Shown one piece after another: positions 54,585 to 62,519 of a stretch of 64,000 nucleotides of DNA. A program made the translations under genes and the position numbers. Position 1 is the stretch's first letter. The number at the start of each line of letters is the position of its first letter. Origin of the DNA: JANOZM01 sp031429355 (GTDB taxonomy: Bacteria; Pseudomonadota; Gammaproteobacteria; Burkholderiales; Burkholderiaceae_E); NCBI GenBank assembly GCA_031429355.1, contig JANOZM010000013.1, forward strand, positions 1 through 64,000. The letters are read 5' to 3'. The notes beneath the pieces were generated by a model. That model was not told the DNA's origin and did not search any database. It was given only the letters and a program-made list of their open reading frames with translations.

Positions 54585-54803
54585 TGCAAAAACAGCGAGT
54601 CGAGCTCAAAGGTAGTGCCGCAGGCGCGGGACAACGCTAAAGTACTGAACGCAACTGCCGCCCGGAGTGCCTGCGCGCGCACAGATAGCGTTCTGAGGCT
54701 TCAGGTGTAAAAAGACAAACACAACGACAAAAAAGTTCAGCCCAAATAATCTGGCTGCGAAGGCGGCTGCGTGAGCTGCAAATTAGAGCCGATTGGTGCG
54801 GAT
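54585..54803 (+). repeat. Copy B: remnant resembling IS91-like transposase and its terminal repeat
   Basis: 54601-54640 (ending SSKVVPQA when translated) resembles the NAKLRSNVVPQ region at 37720-37755 at base level. From 54672 the copy matches 46981-47095 and 62227-62326: TCAGGTGTAAAAAGACAAAC, GTTCAGCCCAAATAATCTGG and CTGCGAAGGCGGC. In one frame the bases before give PARAQIAF then stop, like other transposase tails. The rest of the 570-base gap 54304-54873 shows no gene; it should contain the tctC promoter near 54304-54450. Confidence 0.6.
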
Positions 54804-54873
54804 TTTAGCGCTACTTTTGCGCTTGCATGGCCGTTTTGCCGATGCAATCATAGGCGTTAAAGTCAGCGTCGCC

Positions 54874-56526
54874 CTAATCGGTAAGAACCAAACGAGTCGC
54901 GTTCCTGCCTTCATGTTTTGCTTGGTACATTGCCCGATCGGCACGAATTACAATTGATTTTGCCGTTTCGTCTGGATTGATTTGAGTTGCTCCAACGCTG
55001 ACGGTCAGCGGCGCATTTGCACCGAGTTGCTCGACCCAATTCATTTGCGCAATAAATTTTCGGGTGCGCTCGCAAAACTCCATTAAGTCGGCTGGGTTAT
55101 CCAAGTTCAGCACAACGATAAACTCTTCACCGCCATAGCGATAAACCGTATCTAAGCCACGGATCGATTCTTGTAGTCCTTGTCCGATACGGTGCAGTAC
55201 TTGATCGCCAATTTCGTGGCCGAAACGATCATTGACAGATTTAAAGTGATCGACGTCAATAATGGCCAGTGCTCGGTGTTGTTTATTTCTGCCGCTTACC
55301 TGTTGCAATATAGCCGTCATGTCTTCATCGAAGGCTCTGCGATTTAAAAGCCCCGTCAATACATCGTGACGCGCGGCTTGCCGTTCTTTTTCAAGGCGTA
55401 TTGCCGATTTTTCTGATTGCTCACGCCAAGTTTTAGCTTCGTGCTTTGCGTCAACAATTTCAATTTCACCCAGCAACAATTGTGATTGCTCTTGCATTAG
55501 ATGACTTGAGTGCATTAGAAACTGCTGATGAATCTTTTCTAGAGCATGAAGCGCTTTAGAAAAATCACCAACAGATTTGAAGACTTGATGTTCTAATGTC
55601 AATAGGTCCAGCGCTGTCATCGCGTCACCCACTTTATCTTGCTGGGGGATGAGTTCTTTTTCAATAAAATCCGCAGCGAGCTGGCCGTTACCTGCAAACA
55701 TCATTAGGTAGGCTCGGTAAATTTTCGCAATTAAACTGTGCAACGGGTTATTCAATTGTCGGCAAACTATTTCGTACTTTTGCAAAACTCGCGCAAGGTT
55801 TTGCTCGTCCATTAAAACAGCATACAAACCAGCTTTCGTGCGGTAGGCATAAATTTCACGCGATGCCTGACCCTCTGAGTATTCAATGGCTTTTTTGAGA
55901 ACGGCAACGGTTCTATTTGTTAGCGAAGATAAGGTTTTGATTGGTTGAATTTGCGATTTAAAATCGATTTCCCAGCGCAAATTATTGGCGAGGTTTTGAT
56001 AACAGCCAAATTTAACTTCGTTATCGTTAGTCTTTTCGGCGTATTCGATTGCCTTTTCTAGGGATTGAACACAGCGCTCTGTGTATTGCAGCGAACCGTA
56101 GGTTGCACCAAGCCGACAATACGCCCAGGCCAACAGACTATCGTCACCTAGTTGTTGTGATCGCTTCAATGACTCAAGAGCGAACGGCAAAGCCTTGCCC
56201 GGTTCACCAAGATTCACATAGCAACGGCTAATAATATTTCTCACTTCCAGCGAGCGCCGCGGTTGGCATAATCGGTCAACTGCAGGCAAAATTTGTTCAG
56301 CCAGTAGGCGTGCTTGAGACTCTAGGCCTGATCTGGCCAAATGAGCCGCTTCTAATGCACAGGCATCGGCATAGAGTCGTTCATTATCTTGTTCATATGC
56401 GGCTTCCCGCGCGGATCGCGCTAACTGTAAGCCGCGCTCGCAATCACCAGACTTCAGTGCGGCCTGGCTTTCATCAAGCGTTGCTTGTTCAGAAATTAGT
56501 CGTGATGCGTGAGTCCTCATCAACAT
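54874..56526 (-). CDS. Diguanylate cyclase with N-terminal TPR-like helical repeats
   Basis: A 550-residue cytoplasmic protein. Residues 15-360 are helical repeats in the TPR style (AYCRLGATYGSL, CYQNLANNL and similar pairs), a likely protein-binding sensor. A coiled linker follows, then a GGDEF domain from about 390. The active site is GGEEF near 464, preceded five residues upstream by RGLD, a product-inhibition I-site, and DVDHFKSVND binds metal. It should make c-di-GMP with feedback control. There is no membrane segment. It stands alone. Confidence 0.87.
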   Translation of the reverse strand: MLMRTHASRLISEQATLDESQAALKSGDCERGLQLARSAREAAYEQDNERLYADACALEAAHLARSGLESQARLLAEQILPAVDRLCQPRRSLEVRNIISRCYVNLGEPGKALPFALESLKRSQQLGDDSLLAWAYCRLGATYGSLQYTERCVQSLEKAIEYAEKTNDNEVKFGCYQNLANNLRWEIDFKSQIQPIKTLSSLTNRTVAVLKKAIEYSEGQASREIYAYRTKAGLYAVLMDEQNLARVLQKYEIVCRQLNNPLHSLIAKIYRAYLMMFAGNGQLAADFIEKELIPQQDKVGDAMTALDLLTLEHQVFKSVGDFSKALHALEKIHQQFLMHSSHLMQEQSQLLLGEIEIVDAKHEAKTWREQSEKSAIRLEKERQAARHDVLTGLLNRRAFDEDMTAILQQVSGRNKQHRALAIIDVDHFKSVNDRFGHEIGDQVLHRIGQGLQESIRGLDTVYRYGGEEFIVVLNLDNPADLMEFCERTRKFIAQMNWVEQLGANAPLTVSVGATQINPDETAKSIVIRADRAMYQAKHEGRNATRLVLTD

Positions 56527-56620
56527 ATATTGCCCTAAAAATCATCGTTTTGGCATACCTAAAATCGAGAGGTGACCAAACGGTAATATTTAAAACTCTA
56601 ACGGTTAGTTCGGAACCACG

Positions 56621-56645
56621 GGAGGTGCAATTGAATGACACCTCC
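56621..56645. other. Inverted repeat in the leader region of the TPR-GGDEF gene
   Basis: GGAGGTG (56621-56627) and CACCTCC (56639-56645) are perfect inverted repeats around an 11-base loop, about 100 bases upstream of the GGDEF start at 56526. No U-run follows, so it is not a clear terminator; it could be an operator or chance. Confidence 0.3.
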
Positions 56646-56699
56646 CCGGCTTAATGACCACTTACTTCGTTGCGGTCGGCCCTCGTTTGCTGGTTTTTT

Positions 56700-56820
56700 A
56701 CCGAGGCGATCATCGTGCGCTGCGACGCGAAAGACGCAGGGGCGCGATGGCACTACGCATCATTGGATGTCACCGTTGGGTTCATTCAAATGCTTGGCTG
56801 CTTTACCAGAGCTTCCACCA
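56700..56820 (+). pseudogene. Remnant of IS91-like transposase, RDGTTH region
   Basis: The plus strand reads KTQGRDGTTHH, then WMSPLGSFKCLAALPELPP. This follows LKTPYRDGTTHIVMSPLEFMQRLAALVPRP of IS91-family Y2 transposases and parallels the copy at 37587-37660, with base identity across AAAGAC..GGCGCGATGG..AC.ACGCATCATT. No start or C-terminus is present. It ends inside the 3' part of the hypothetical gene at 56803-57276, which therefore may include foreign sequence in its last codons. Confidence 0.6.
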
Positions 56821-57276
56821 TTTAGTAAACTGGGCGTTCTTCAGTGCGAAGGCTTTGTCTGGATACAGGCGATACGATGGGTCGGTCGATAGTTTTTGCT
56901 CAAGTTTAACGTCGGCTCTAGCCGTAACCTTGATCTTGAATTCATTATCGCAGTGAAGAAGCAGCTGGTCTACTGCTACGACTTCATGCCGTTCAAGCCA
57001 AGTGGTTGTGTACATGGCGCCAACTGATTTTCGATCAATGACATCAAGGCTCTCGTTCGTGAGTACGATCTCAAGAGAGTCCTCAAAAAGACAATCCCAC
57101 GAGGTGATCAAAAGATGGTTTTTACCGCAACTGTATTGCGCTTCCAACACATACCCGGGAATGTGTTTACCCGTGGCGTTGCCACAAAGCAGGAGCTCGC
57201 TTTCTTGAGGCCACGATTGATATTCGCCGTGGTGGCGCTTCAAAGTAAAAGTGCCTGTCGCTTCTATGCTATTCAT
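56803..57276 (-). CDS. Hypothetical protein, possibly beta-rich, start coupled to a broken upstream gene
   Basis: A 157-residue protein starting MNSIEATGTFTLKRHHGEY. It has many aromatic and charged residues and alternating strands, no signal and no membrane helix; I do not recognise it. ATG 57276 overlaps the stop of the upstream frame (ATGAATAG), the usual sign of coupling. The frame continues upstream through sequence that is really the neighbour gene in another frame, so the longer start is not used. Its last residues run into transposase-like sequence. Confidence 0.5.
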   Translation of the reverse strand: MNSIEATGTFTLKRHHGEYQSWPQESELLLCGNATGKHIPGYVLEAQYSCGKNHLLITSWDCLFEDSLEIVLTNESLDVIDRKSVGAMYTTTWLERHEVVAVDQLLLHCDNEFKIKVTARADVKLEQKLSTDPSYRLYPDKAFALKNAQFTKWWKLW

Positions 57277-57466
57277 CACTCGCGAAAAAATCGACTGTGG
57301 GCTGCAACTCCTCCAGCAAAATTTCACTAATATCTTCTTCCAAAATATAGCCGTTTGCAATGCCGCGCGCAACTTCGATTTCTGGCTTTCCTTAGTCGCG
57401 GACAAATAGCTCTTTAGATACGAACGTTTCCCCAACACTCTTCGCGATCTTCTCAATGTTGTGCAC
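57269..57466 (-). pseudogene. Small gene broken by an in-frame stop
   Basis: Reading from GTG 57466 gives VHNIEKIAKSVGETFVSKEL then FVRD, a stop TAA at 57394-57392, then GKPEIEVARGIANGY, ILEEDISEILLEELQ and PTVDFFASDE to TAG 57271. Both halves look like real protein in one frame, so a single nonsense change may have broken a protein of roughly 65 residues; the GTG has no clear ribosome-binding site. The end overlaps the start of the following gene. I do not recognise the family. Confidence 0.45.
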
Positions 57467-57659
57467 CAAGCAGTACCGGTACCACTGTGTGTTGACTGTT
57501 CAAAGGCTCGAAAATTTCGCTACCTTGGTTAATACATTTCGACCCGTTTTTGACGTAAAGTGAATGGCCTGAAGAGGCTTAATTGTTTACCGCCTCACTC
57601 GACTATGAGAGCCTTACAACTAAAGTCATATTGACAAGTTTTTTGATCAAGAGGGAATC

Positions 57660-58538
57660 ATGATCTGGCTAATTTACGCGCTGATCGCTTTGGGTGGCCT
57701 AGCGGTTTCTAGCATTTTTATAAAGCCTTTTTACCAGCGTTTTAAAAGGCAGCACATTTACTCTTCGCAACGGTTTGAGCTGGTTAAGCGACGCGGTTGG
57801 ACGCTGACTGAGTCCACCATCGATGGCGTATTTTCGGCCGATGCGTCGGCGGAGGATGCGCAGCCATCGCGGGCTCAAAGCCGATTTGTTTTTTGCACTC
57901 ACGCGCCGTCTTCCCCTTCATACCAAGGACCTTCGGATCCTGCCAGCGGGATGCAAATTTTACGGGTGCCGATGCCTCAGGGTTTCTGCGCCATGGCTGA
58001 CCCTGAGACAATGAAACTGCTTATCGACAACGCAAAGGAGGATAAGTTTGATCGAACCACCTATGGTCGTGTTAACGCGGTGTTGCACGGTGTTTTTAAC
58101 GATCAGTCGTCTGATTTGCAGGGCGGCCACGTGAGGGCGTTGACCGGAATTGAGGCGCTGCTTAACCAACACACTGCATGGCAAGGTGTGGAATTTAACG
58201 ACGGTGGTCGGCATGACATAGACGCCCCAGATTGGCCGCTAGAAATGGTTTTTTGGGCGAGTGGCCCCAGCTGGCAAAGCGTATGGACGCCGGAAGTGGC
58301 AAAGCGCTGGCATCGTTTTCGCACCGAGTTTCAAAATAACCCGAAGCACAAGGCAAGTACCCACAACAGAATATTTTCACCTAAGCACTTGAGCACGGTT
58401 TATATGCTGGCAGGGGACCAGCAGGTTCGGCTGGTGAACAGCGGTACTGCTTTGCTCAGTGCGCAAGAGCAGGAACTGTTTATCGATCTCGGTCTTGCTT
58501 TCGCCCGTGCAATGAGCGCCGCTGAGCAAAAGATTTAG
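57660..58538 (+). CDS. Membrane-anchored hypothetical protein
   Basis: A 292-residue protein with one N-terminal membrane helix (about residues 2-22, IWLIYALIALGGLAVSSIFI) and a cytoplasmic or periplasmic domain of mixed alpha/beta type. A Ser/Ala/Asp-rich linker near 60-95 may be disordered. The C-terminal half contains WPLEMVFWASGPSW and ends in a helical segment. GAGGGA precedes the ATG. No domain was recognised and both neighbours are unrelated, so no role is proposed. Confidence 0.65.
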   Translation: MIWLIYALIALGGLAVSSIFIKPFYQRFKRQHIYSSQRFELVKRRGWTLTESTIDGVFSADASAEDAQPSRAQSRFVFCTHAPSSPSYQGPSDPASGMQILRVPMPQGFCAMADPETMKLLIDNAKEDKFDRTTYGRVNAVLHGVFNDQSSDLQGGHVRALTGIEALLNQHTAWQGVEFNDGGRHDIDAPDWPLEMVFWASGPSWQSVWTPEVAKRWHRFRTEFQNNPKHKASTHNRIFSPKHLSTVYMLAGDQQVRLVNSGTALLSAQEQELFIDLGLAFARAMSAAEQKI

Positions 58539-58541
58539 GCT

Positions 58542-58605
58542 GGCGCGATGGCACCACGCCTGATGGGACTGCGGCTGCGAATTGGAGGCGGTTGATGCGT
58601 TTTTA
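58542..58605 (+). repeat. Weak copy D of the terminal repeat (tail)
   Basis: GGCTGCGAATTGGAGGCGGT (58574-58593) continuing to TGATGCG matches the end of copy B (54774-54803) at about three-quarters of positions, and GGCGCGATGGCACCACGC (58542-58559) matches 56741-56757. The rest of the 320-base gap 58539-58858 shows no gene; it should contain the promoter of the DUF1080 gene. Confidence 0.4.
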
Positions 58606-58858
58606 TAAAGTGACTGTTTCGCCAACTAAAGGAGCGCCGCCGTGCTAGATTAGCTGGATAAAAGATAGCCGCCGACGGTTTTTCTTAATTGCACTTTTTT
58701 CCAGATGTTGATGTCAACTGATCGGCTACAGGATCAAAGGTTAGCGTGTCGAAGGGCGGAATTTTTGTGCGTCAAGCATTGAGCTTTCTGATTCTAAAGC
58801 GCACAATCGTGGCGGCTAAGATGACAACTGCGTTATTTACGTTTCAAGGTGTCTGACC

Positions 58859-59476
58859 ATGTTGAAACGATTGTTTTTGCAATGCATTGCGCTCAGCGCA
58901 CTCGCATTTACACTTTCTAGTTGCGCTTCGCTTTCCGGTGGTGGGTGGACTACGCTAATTGATGGTGATTCGGGAATGAGCAATTTCAACATTACCGGCG
59001 AAGCGAACTGGCGCGCTGAAGGCGGGGCAATTGTGGCGGACGGGACAAAAAATGGTTATCTCGTGACTAAGAAATCCTATAAAGATTTCGAAATTCGCGC
59101 GGAATTTTACCCAGAGACCGATACCAATAGTGGCATTTTTATTCGCGCGCAAGCGCCGGCTACGATTGCGGCGGTTAGCTCGTATGAAGTGAATATTTGG
59201 GATATTCGTCCCGAACCAAAATTTGGCACGGGCGCAATTGTAGACTTTGCCGAAGTACCGGTTCCGATTAAGAATTTGGTGGGTGGCAGATGGAATTTGT
59301 TGGAAATTAGCGCTAAGGGCGATCAGTTTGTGGTGAGGCTAAACGGCGTAGAGACCGTAACGCTTAAAAACAGTAAGTTCGCACAAAGCCCGTTTGCGCT
59401 ACAGCATGCAACCGGTGCAAATGGCCTAAAGGGCGGGCCAATTAAATGGCGTAGCGTGAAAGTGCGCGAGTTTTAG
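58859..59476 (+). CDS. DUF1080-domain lipoprotein
   Basis: A 205-residue lipoprotein: signal sequence ending in the lipobox LSSC (Cys22), then a concanavalin-like beta sandwich with the DUF1080 pattern: GWTTLIDGDS, NWRAEGGAIVADG, YLVTKKSYKDFEIRAEF, NSGIFIRA, and WNLLEISAKGDQFVVRLNG. DUF1080 proteins include 3-keto-disaccharide hydrolases and carbohydrate-binding proteins of unknown use. Single-domain and membrane-attached here. No sugar-degradation neighbours are present. Confidence 0.83.
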   Translation: MLKRLFLQCIALSALAFTLSSCASLSGGGWTTLIDGDSGMSNFNITGEANWRAEGGAIVADGTKNGYLVTKKSYKDFEIRAEFYPETDTNSGIFIRAQAPATIAAVSSYEVNIWDIRPEPKFGTGAIVDFAEVPVPIKNLVGGRWNLLEISAKGDQFVVRLNGVETVTLKNSKFAQSPFALQHATGANGLKGGPIKWRSVKVREF

Positions 59477-59655
59477 AAAGCGCCAATTGAATTCGCAGTG
59501 AAAAACGATGCCTAATGTCTTCGTTATTGTGTGGAACTAGCAAACACAAGGCGCGTGGCCGTTGGGCTTTACACTGCGTATTTCTTACTCCGTTTTTTGG
59601 GAGTTCCGTCCAACACAATACGGTGCACGTCAAAAGCGGCAACTCCAGTCACCCG

Positions 59656-59736
59656 CTGCGCTTGGGTTGGGCCAAACTATTGAAGCGGGTGTTCAACCTA
59701 GACTTTATCCATTGTCCGCACTGCGGCGATGCTTCG
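59656..59736 (+). pseudogene. IS91-like transposase fragment ending at CPHCGD
   Basis: The plus strand reads LRLGWAKLLKRVFNLDF then IHCPHCGD, very close to the YSWAQLLKRVFDID..CPHCGG segment in the C-terminal region of IS91-family transposases, which is a zinc-knuckle part. Behind it the frame diverges. The expected continuation (IAAIL...EKILTHLG) occurs in the same orientation 1.1 kb further on at 60857. The gap 59477-60017 otherwise shows no gene. Confidence 0.65.
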
Positions 59737-60017
59737 ATGGCGACAGCCAACGCCGTACTCCAAGCGACTGGCTCGATTTTCCAAGTTTTATGAAGCACTC
59801 GTCCAGCGGCGGCGGCACGCCTAGCTACCGCCGTTTCTGCTGCGTTCGCCGAAGGTGCACGTATTGCTACGTAAAAATAACGGTTTCTACTTAGGTTTAA
59901 ATTGTCCCCTAGCGCGCACCAGAGAACAAATTCTTACAGATGGGAACCTTCATTCCAGCATAACGTAAAGTTTGCGAGCCTTGCCCCACCCTATTTCAGA
60001 GCGGGCAGTATTCCAAC

Positions 60018-60596
60018 TTAAGCGCGGATCTTTTTACGCATCAACACCAAACCAACAGCGATCAAGGCAAGGCTGGCTGGAGCAGGTACTTGGCCGGTTG
60101 ACGTGCTTATTTGAAAAGTCGCTTGACCATCGGTCACAAAATCGAATTCGGTATTTGAGCCTGTATCGAAGAAAATGTTAAGGCTATTGTTGGTAAAGGA
60201 TAGAGTCGGTGCATAAACTGGTTCCATCAGATTATTAGAAATCAACGTAAAGCCAGTGATGTTTTCCCCAACGCTCAACACAATGTTGGAGATCTCAAAA
60301 AGAAAAGTCTGGAAATCGAGAGCGTCGCGAGCTGTAAGTGTCAGGATATTAGTTGTTGGATTGATGTCTACAGCAACTCGACCAGGGGTCCAACCGCTAG
60401 GGTTGGCAGTTGGAGTTACTGCATCAAATTCGATTCCTGCGCCAACAGTAACGTTCGTTGCTGCAAAAACCAAGGCCCCTGTGCTGTTAACCGAATACGG
60501 CAAATCGCCTTTGTTTGTAAAGTCTGCGGATAAAATCGCGGCATTGGAGAAACCGGTCAACGCGAGTGTTGCTAATGCTAATATGATTTTTTTCAT
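60018..60596 (-). CDS. PEP-CTERM-like secreted protein (PAP variant)
   Basis: A 192-residue protein with a signal peptide ending FSNAA and a C-terminal VPAPASLALIAVGLVLMRKK sorting tail, where the usual P-E-P is P-A-P. Exosortase can still process such variants in other bacteria. The mature part is Asn/Thr/Phe-rich beta structure. It lies within what appears to be an interruption of an IS91-like transposase (59656-59736 and 60857-60915), so it may have arrived with an insertion. Confidence 0.75.
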   Translation of the reverse strand: MKKIILALATLALTGFSNAAILSADFTNKGDLPYSVNSTGALVFAATNVTVGAGIEFDAVTPTANPSGWTPGRVAVDINPTTNILTLTARDALDFQTFLFEISNIVLSVGENITGFTLISNNLMEPVYAPTLSFTNNSLNIFFDTGSNTEFDFVTDGQATFQISTSTGQVPAPASLALIAVGLVLMRKKIRA

Positions 60597-60779
60597 GATG
60601 TATTTTTTTAACTGAAATTGTTGAGGTGTTAACGACCGAGCAACAACTATGCCAATGTAAAATATTCGTGATTAAACGCATATTTATTATGTTTTCTTAA
60701 CTAAAATTCGGCAACGCCGAGCCAAACCGGCGTGATCAAAAAACTTGAGAAAAAAACTCGACGTGACTTACATCACTTT

Positions 60780-60856
60780 TTGCGATTTATGTTCCCCCGC
60801 AGTCGCTTTGCGGCTACATAAATCGATCATCACTGCTAAATATAACCAGCCTTCGC
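60780..60856 (-). pseudogene. IS3-family orfB fragment (integrase core)
   Basis: The minus strand reads SEGWLYLAVMIDLCSRKA, the hallmark EGWLYLAVVIDLFSR segment of IS3-family rve-type transposases, including the second catalytic Asp. Only about 20 codons remain before the match fades. It ends exactly against the IS91-like fragment on the other strand. The rest of 60597-60930 shows no gene. Confidence 0.6.
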
Positions 60857-60915
60857 TCGTTGCAGCGATCCTGCAGCACCAAGCGCTAGAGAAGATTCTG
60901 AACCACCGAGGGTAA
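60851..60915 (+). pseudogene. IS91-like transposase C-terminal fragment
   Basis: The plus strand reads PSLVAAILQHQALEKILNHRG then TAA, matching the IIAAIL..PVIEKILTHLG end of IS91-family transposases. A second copy of this segment is at 62139-62200. It has the same orientation as the 59656-59736 fragment and continues that protein after the usual junction. Confidence 0.65.
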
Positions 60916-60930
60916 AAGGAACAAAATTTG

Positions 60931-61188
60931 ATGAAAGAAGGCCAAACCAAGTCATCAACTTGCCGCTGCGGAGCGAACGGAAGTTATGAAATTAAAGAGG
61001 ATGACTTACCGGATGGCGTAAAGGATGCCTTCAAATTGCGTCAGTCTTTGTATGCAAATTGGGAAGCCCTTTACCAGTGCCGCAATTGTGGGCAGAATTG
61101 GCATCAATCGACCAGCGGTAAGTTTGGTGAATGGATCATCTACTCAAAAGTCAGCAAGCGAAAAGCTGTCGACCTGATTAAAAATTAA
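60931..61188 (+). CDS. Small zinc-ribbon protein, hypothetical
   Basis: An 85-residue protein with CRCG near residues 11-14 and CRNCG near 49-53, a plausible zinc-binding pair, and a helical middle with LRQSLYANWEALYQ. It has no signal peptide. AAAGGA lies about ten bases before ATG 60931; a TTG just upstream in frame is not needed. It is ten bases upstream of the next gene and probably co-transcribed. No family was recognised. Confidence 0.6.
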   Translation: MKEGQTKSSTCRCGANGSYEIKEDDLPDGVKDAFKLRQSLYANWEALYQCRNCGQNWHQSTSGKFGEWIIYSKVSKRKAVDLIKN

Positions 61189-61198
61189 GGGAGTGTCT

Positions 61199-62095
61199 AT
61201 GAGCGATCTTTCGCCATCGCAAAGTGTTATGCATACCGGTTTCGCCGCATTTTGCGCTGTTACTGCGATGACATTTGTCAGCCCGGTCCAAGCAAAGCCC
61301 GCCGCCTTGAATGCAGGCACCTATCATTGCACAACGATTTCATCCTCGACGTTTGCACAACGCACACCGGACACCAACGACCCGAGTGAGATCAATCGCC
61401 GGGCCGGAGGAAATAAAATCCGACCGGCAACACCGCCGCAGCTTTTTTTTGGTCCGGCTGCGTTCGGTAATGTGATCCTTGACGGCAAGGGGGGATACCG
61501 CATGCCGAGCGTTCGACAGACCGGTCGTTATGGATTCAATGCAGCTACCGGTCGTCCTACATTCACAGGTGATCTTGGCGCGATGAAACAGGGTTATTAC
61601 AGCGGCACCGGCACCAGTTTTACTGTCAGCATGGGCGATGATTTGAACTTCCAATGCAGTCTTGCCGGAGCGGCAGCAGATGGTCAATTATCGGCTGGGT
61701 CAAGCGCGCCTGATGCTGGGCCCTTTGCAGCAATGGGGCCAGCGCTTGAATCTGCAGCAGCAACAAACTTTACAGGTAGTTTTACCGGCGACTATATCTG
61801 CGGAAACGACTCAACAACCTTGCAACTATCCCTGTCTGCAAAACCCAATGGTAGTCTGGTTGGAATATTCAGATTCGGTGGGGATCGCATGGCCGAAATG
61901 AACTATGCGTTGGGCACCTATTCAATGATTGGAAACTGGACAGGATCTCACTTCACTTTGAAAAGCCAAGCTTGGATTAGGCAGCCCGCAGGTTATGTCA
62001 TGGTTGATATCGAAGGCGATATCAGCGAACGCGGAGTCTTTGGCAAGGTTGTGAGTCCGTCATGTTCAACGTTTACGGCCACCAAGGTCAAGTAG
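61199..62095 (+). CDS. Exported hypothetical protein with repeated beta structure
   Basis: A 298-residue protein. The N-terminal hydrophobic stretch (FAAFCAVTAMTFVSPVQA) looks like a signal peptide cut at VQA. The mature part has Gly/Thr/Ser-rich beta strands and two similar modules, each opening with a YxC (TYHCTT near 41, DYICGN near 200) and containing a YSG/TGS stretch. No known domain recognised. ATG 61199 has AAGGGAG five bases upstream, which fixes the start; a GTG six bases before would overlap that site. Confidence 0.65.
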   Translation: MSDLSPSQSVMHTGFAAFCAVTAMTFVSPVQAKPAALNAGTYHCTTISSSTFAQRTPDTNDPSEINRRAGGNKIRPATPPQLFFGPAAFGNVILDGKGGYRMPSVRQTGRYGFNAATGRPTFTGDLGAMKQGYYSGTGTSFTVSMGDDLNFQCSLAGAAADGQLSAGSSAPDAGPFAAMGPALESAAATNFTGSFTGDYICGNDSTTLQLSLSAKPNGSLVGIFRFGGDRMAEMNYALGTYSMIGNWTGSHFTLKSQAWIRQPAGYVMVDIEGDISERGVFGKVVSPSCSTFTATKVK

Positions 62096-62138
62096 GTCGG
62101 CTAACACCCGGAACAGCAACCAACAACCAAGAGCCGCG

Positions 62139-62326
62139 CGCATTGTAGCGATCTTGCAGCGTAAAGCGCTAGAGAAGATCCTGAATCACCTAAGGTAAGA
62201 GCCGCAACCGCAGCCCCGAGCTACAGCGCGCGGACAAATGGCGTAATGAAGCGTCAGGTGTAAATAACCAATCAAACAACCAAACAGTTCAGCTCAAATA
62301 TTCCGACTGCGAAGGAGAGCGCTTAA
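62139..62326 (+). repeat. Copy C: IS91-like transposase end plus terminal repeat
   Basis: RIVAILQRKALEKILNHLR then a stop (62139-62198), then EPQPQPRATARGQMA and stop, matches the end of IS91-family transposases. From 62227 it is closely parallel to copies A and B: GCGCGGACAAATG, CAGGTGTAAA, GTTCAGCTCAAATATTC and CTGCGAAGG. The rest of 62096-62519 shows no gene; a short GTG-started frame reading KYSFKFKRHQ at 62386 might be another transposase start but is too short to support. Confidence 0.65.
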
Positions 62327-62519
62327 ACAGTTAGCATGCTGCACCTTAGTTTAGAAAGCGCGCTTATACCAACAGTGAGGCCAAGGTGAAGTACTCATTT
62401 AAGTTCAAGCGACACCAATCAATCCGTCAGATATCGGGCTGTAAAAGCTGATCTTTGTGTGGTGCTGCCCGAAAATGCGAGCACTGCCGATTGTGCGTCG
62501 TGTTAGTGAGCTGATGATT

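Noticed and set aside
54450..54710. 86-codon plus-strand frame
   Set aside because: Composition is low-information and its second half matches repeat/transposase debris, so it is not a gene.
56621..56645. Terminator for the GGDEF or neighbouring gene
   Set aside because: Perfect 7-base inverted repeat but no U-run and wrong position; listed only as an inverted repeat.
57277..57456. 60-residue N-terminal extension of the 56803-57276 protein
   Set aside because: The bases code better in another frame (the broken upstream gene), and ATG 57276 is coupled to its stop.
57660..58538. Toxin or effector
   Set aside because: Single membrane helix and unknown domain only; nothing in the sequence supports a toxin.
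58542..58565. Possible RDGTT transposase motif
   Set aside because: Only five matching residues; base similarity to 56741-56757 is short, so kept only as a weak repeat copy.
62386..62451. GTG frame starting KYSFKFK with AAGG upstream, like an IS3 orfA start
   Set aside because: Only 21 codons before a stop; too short to separate from chance.
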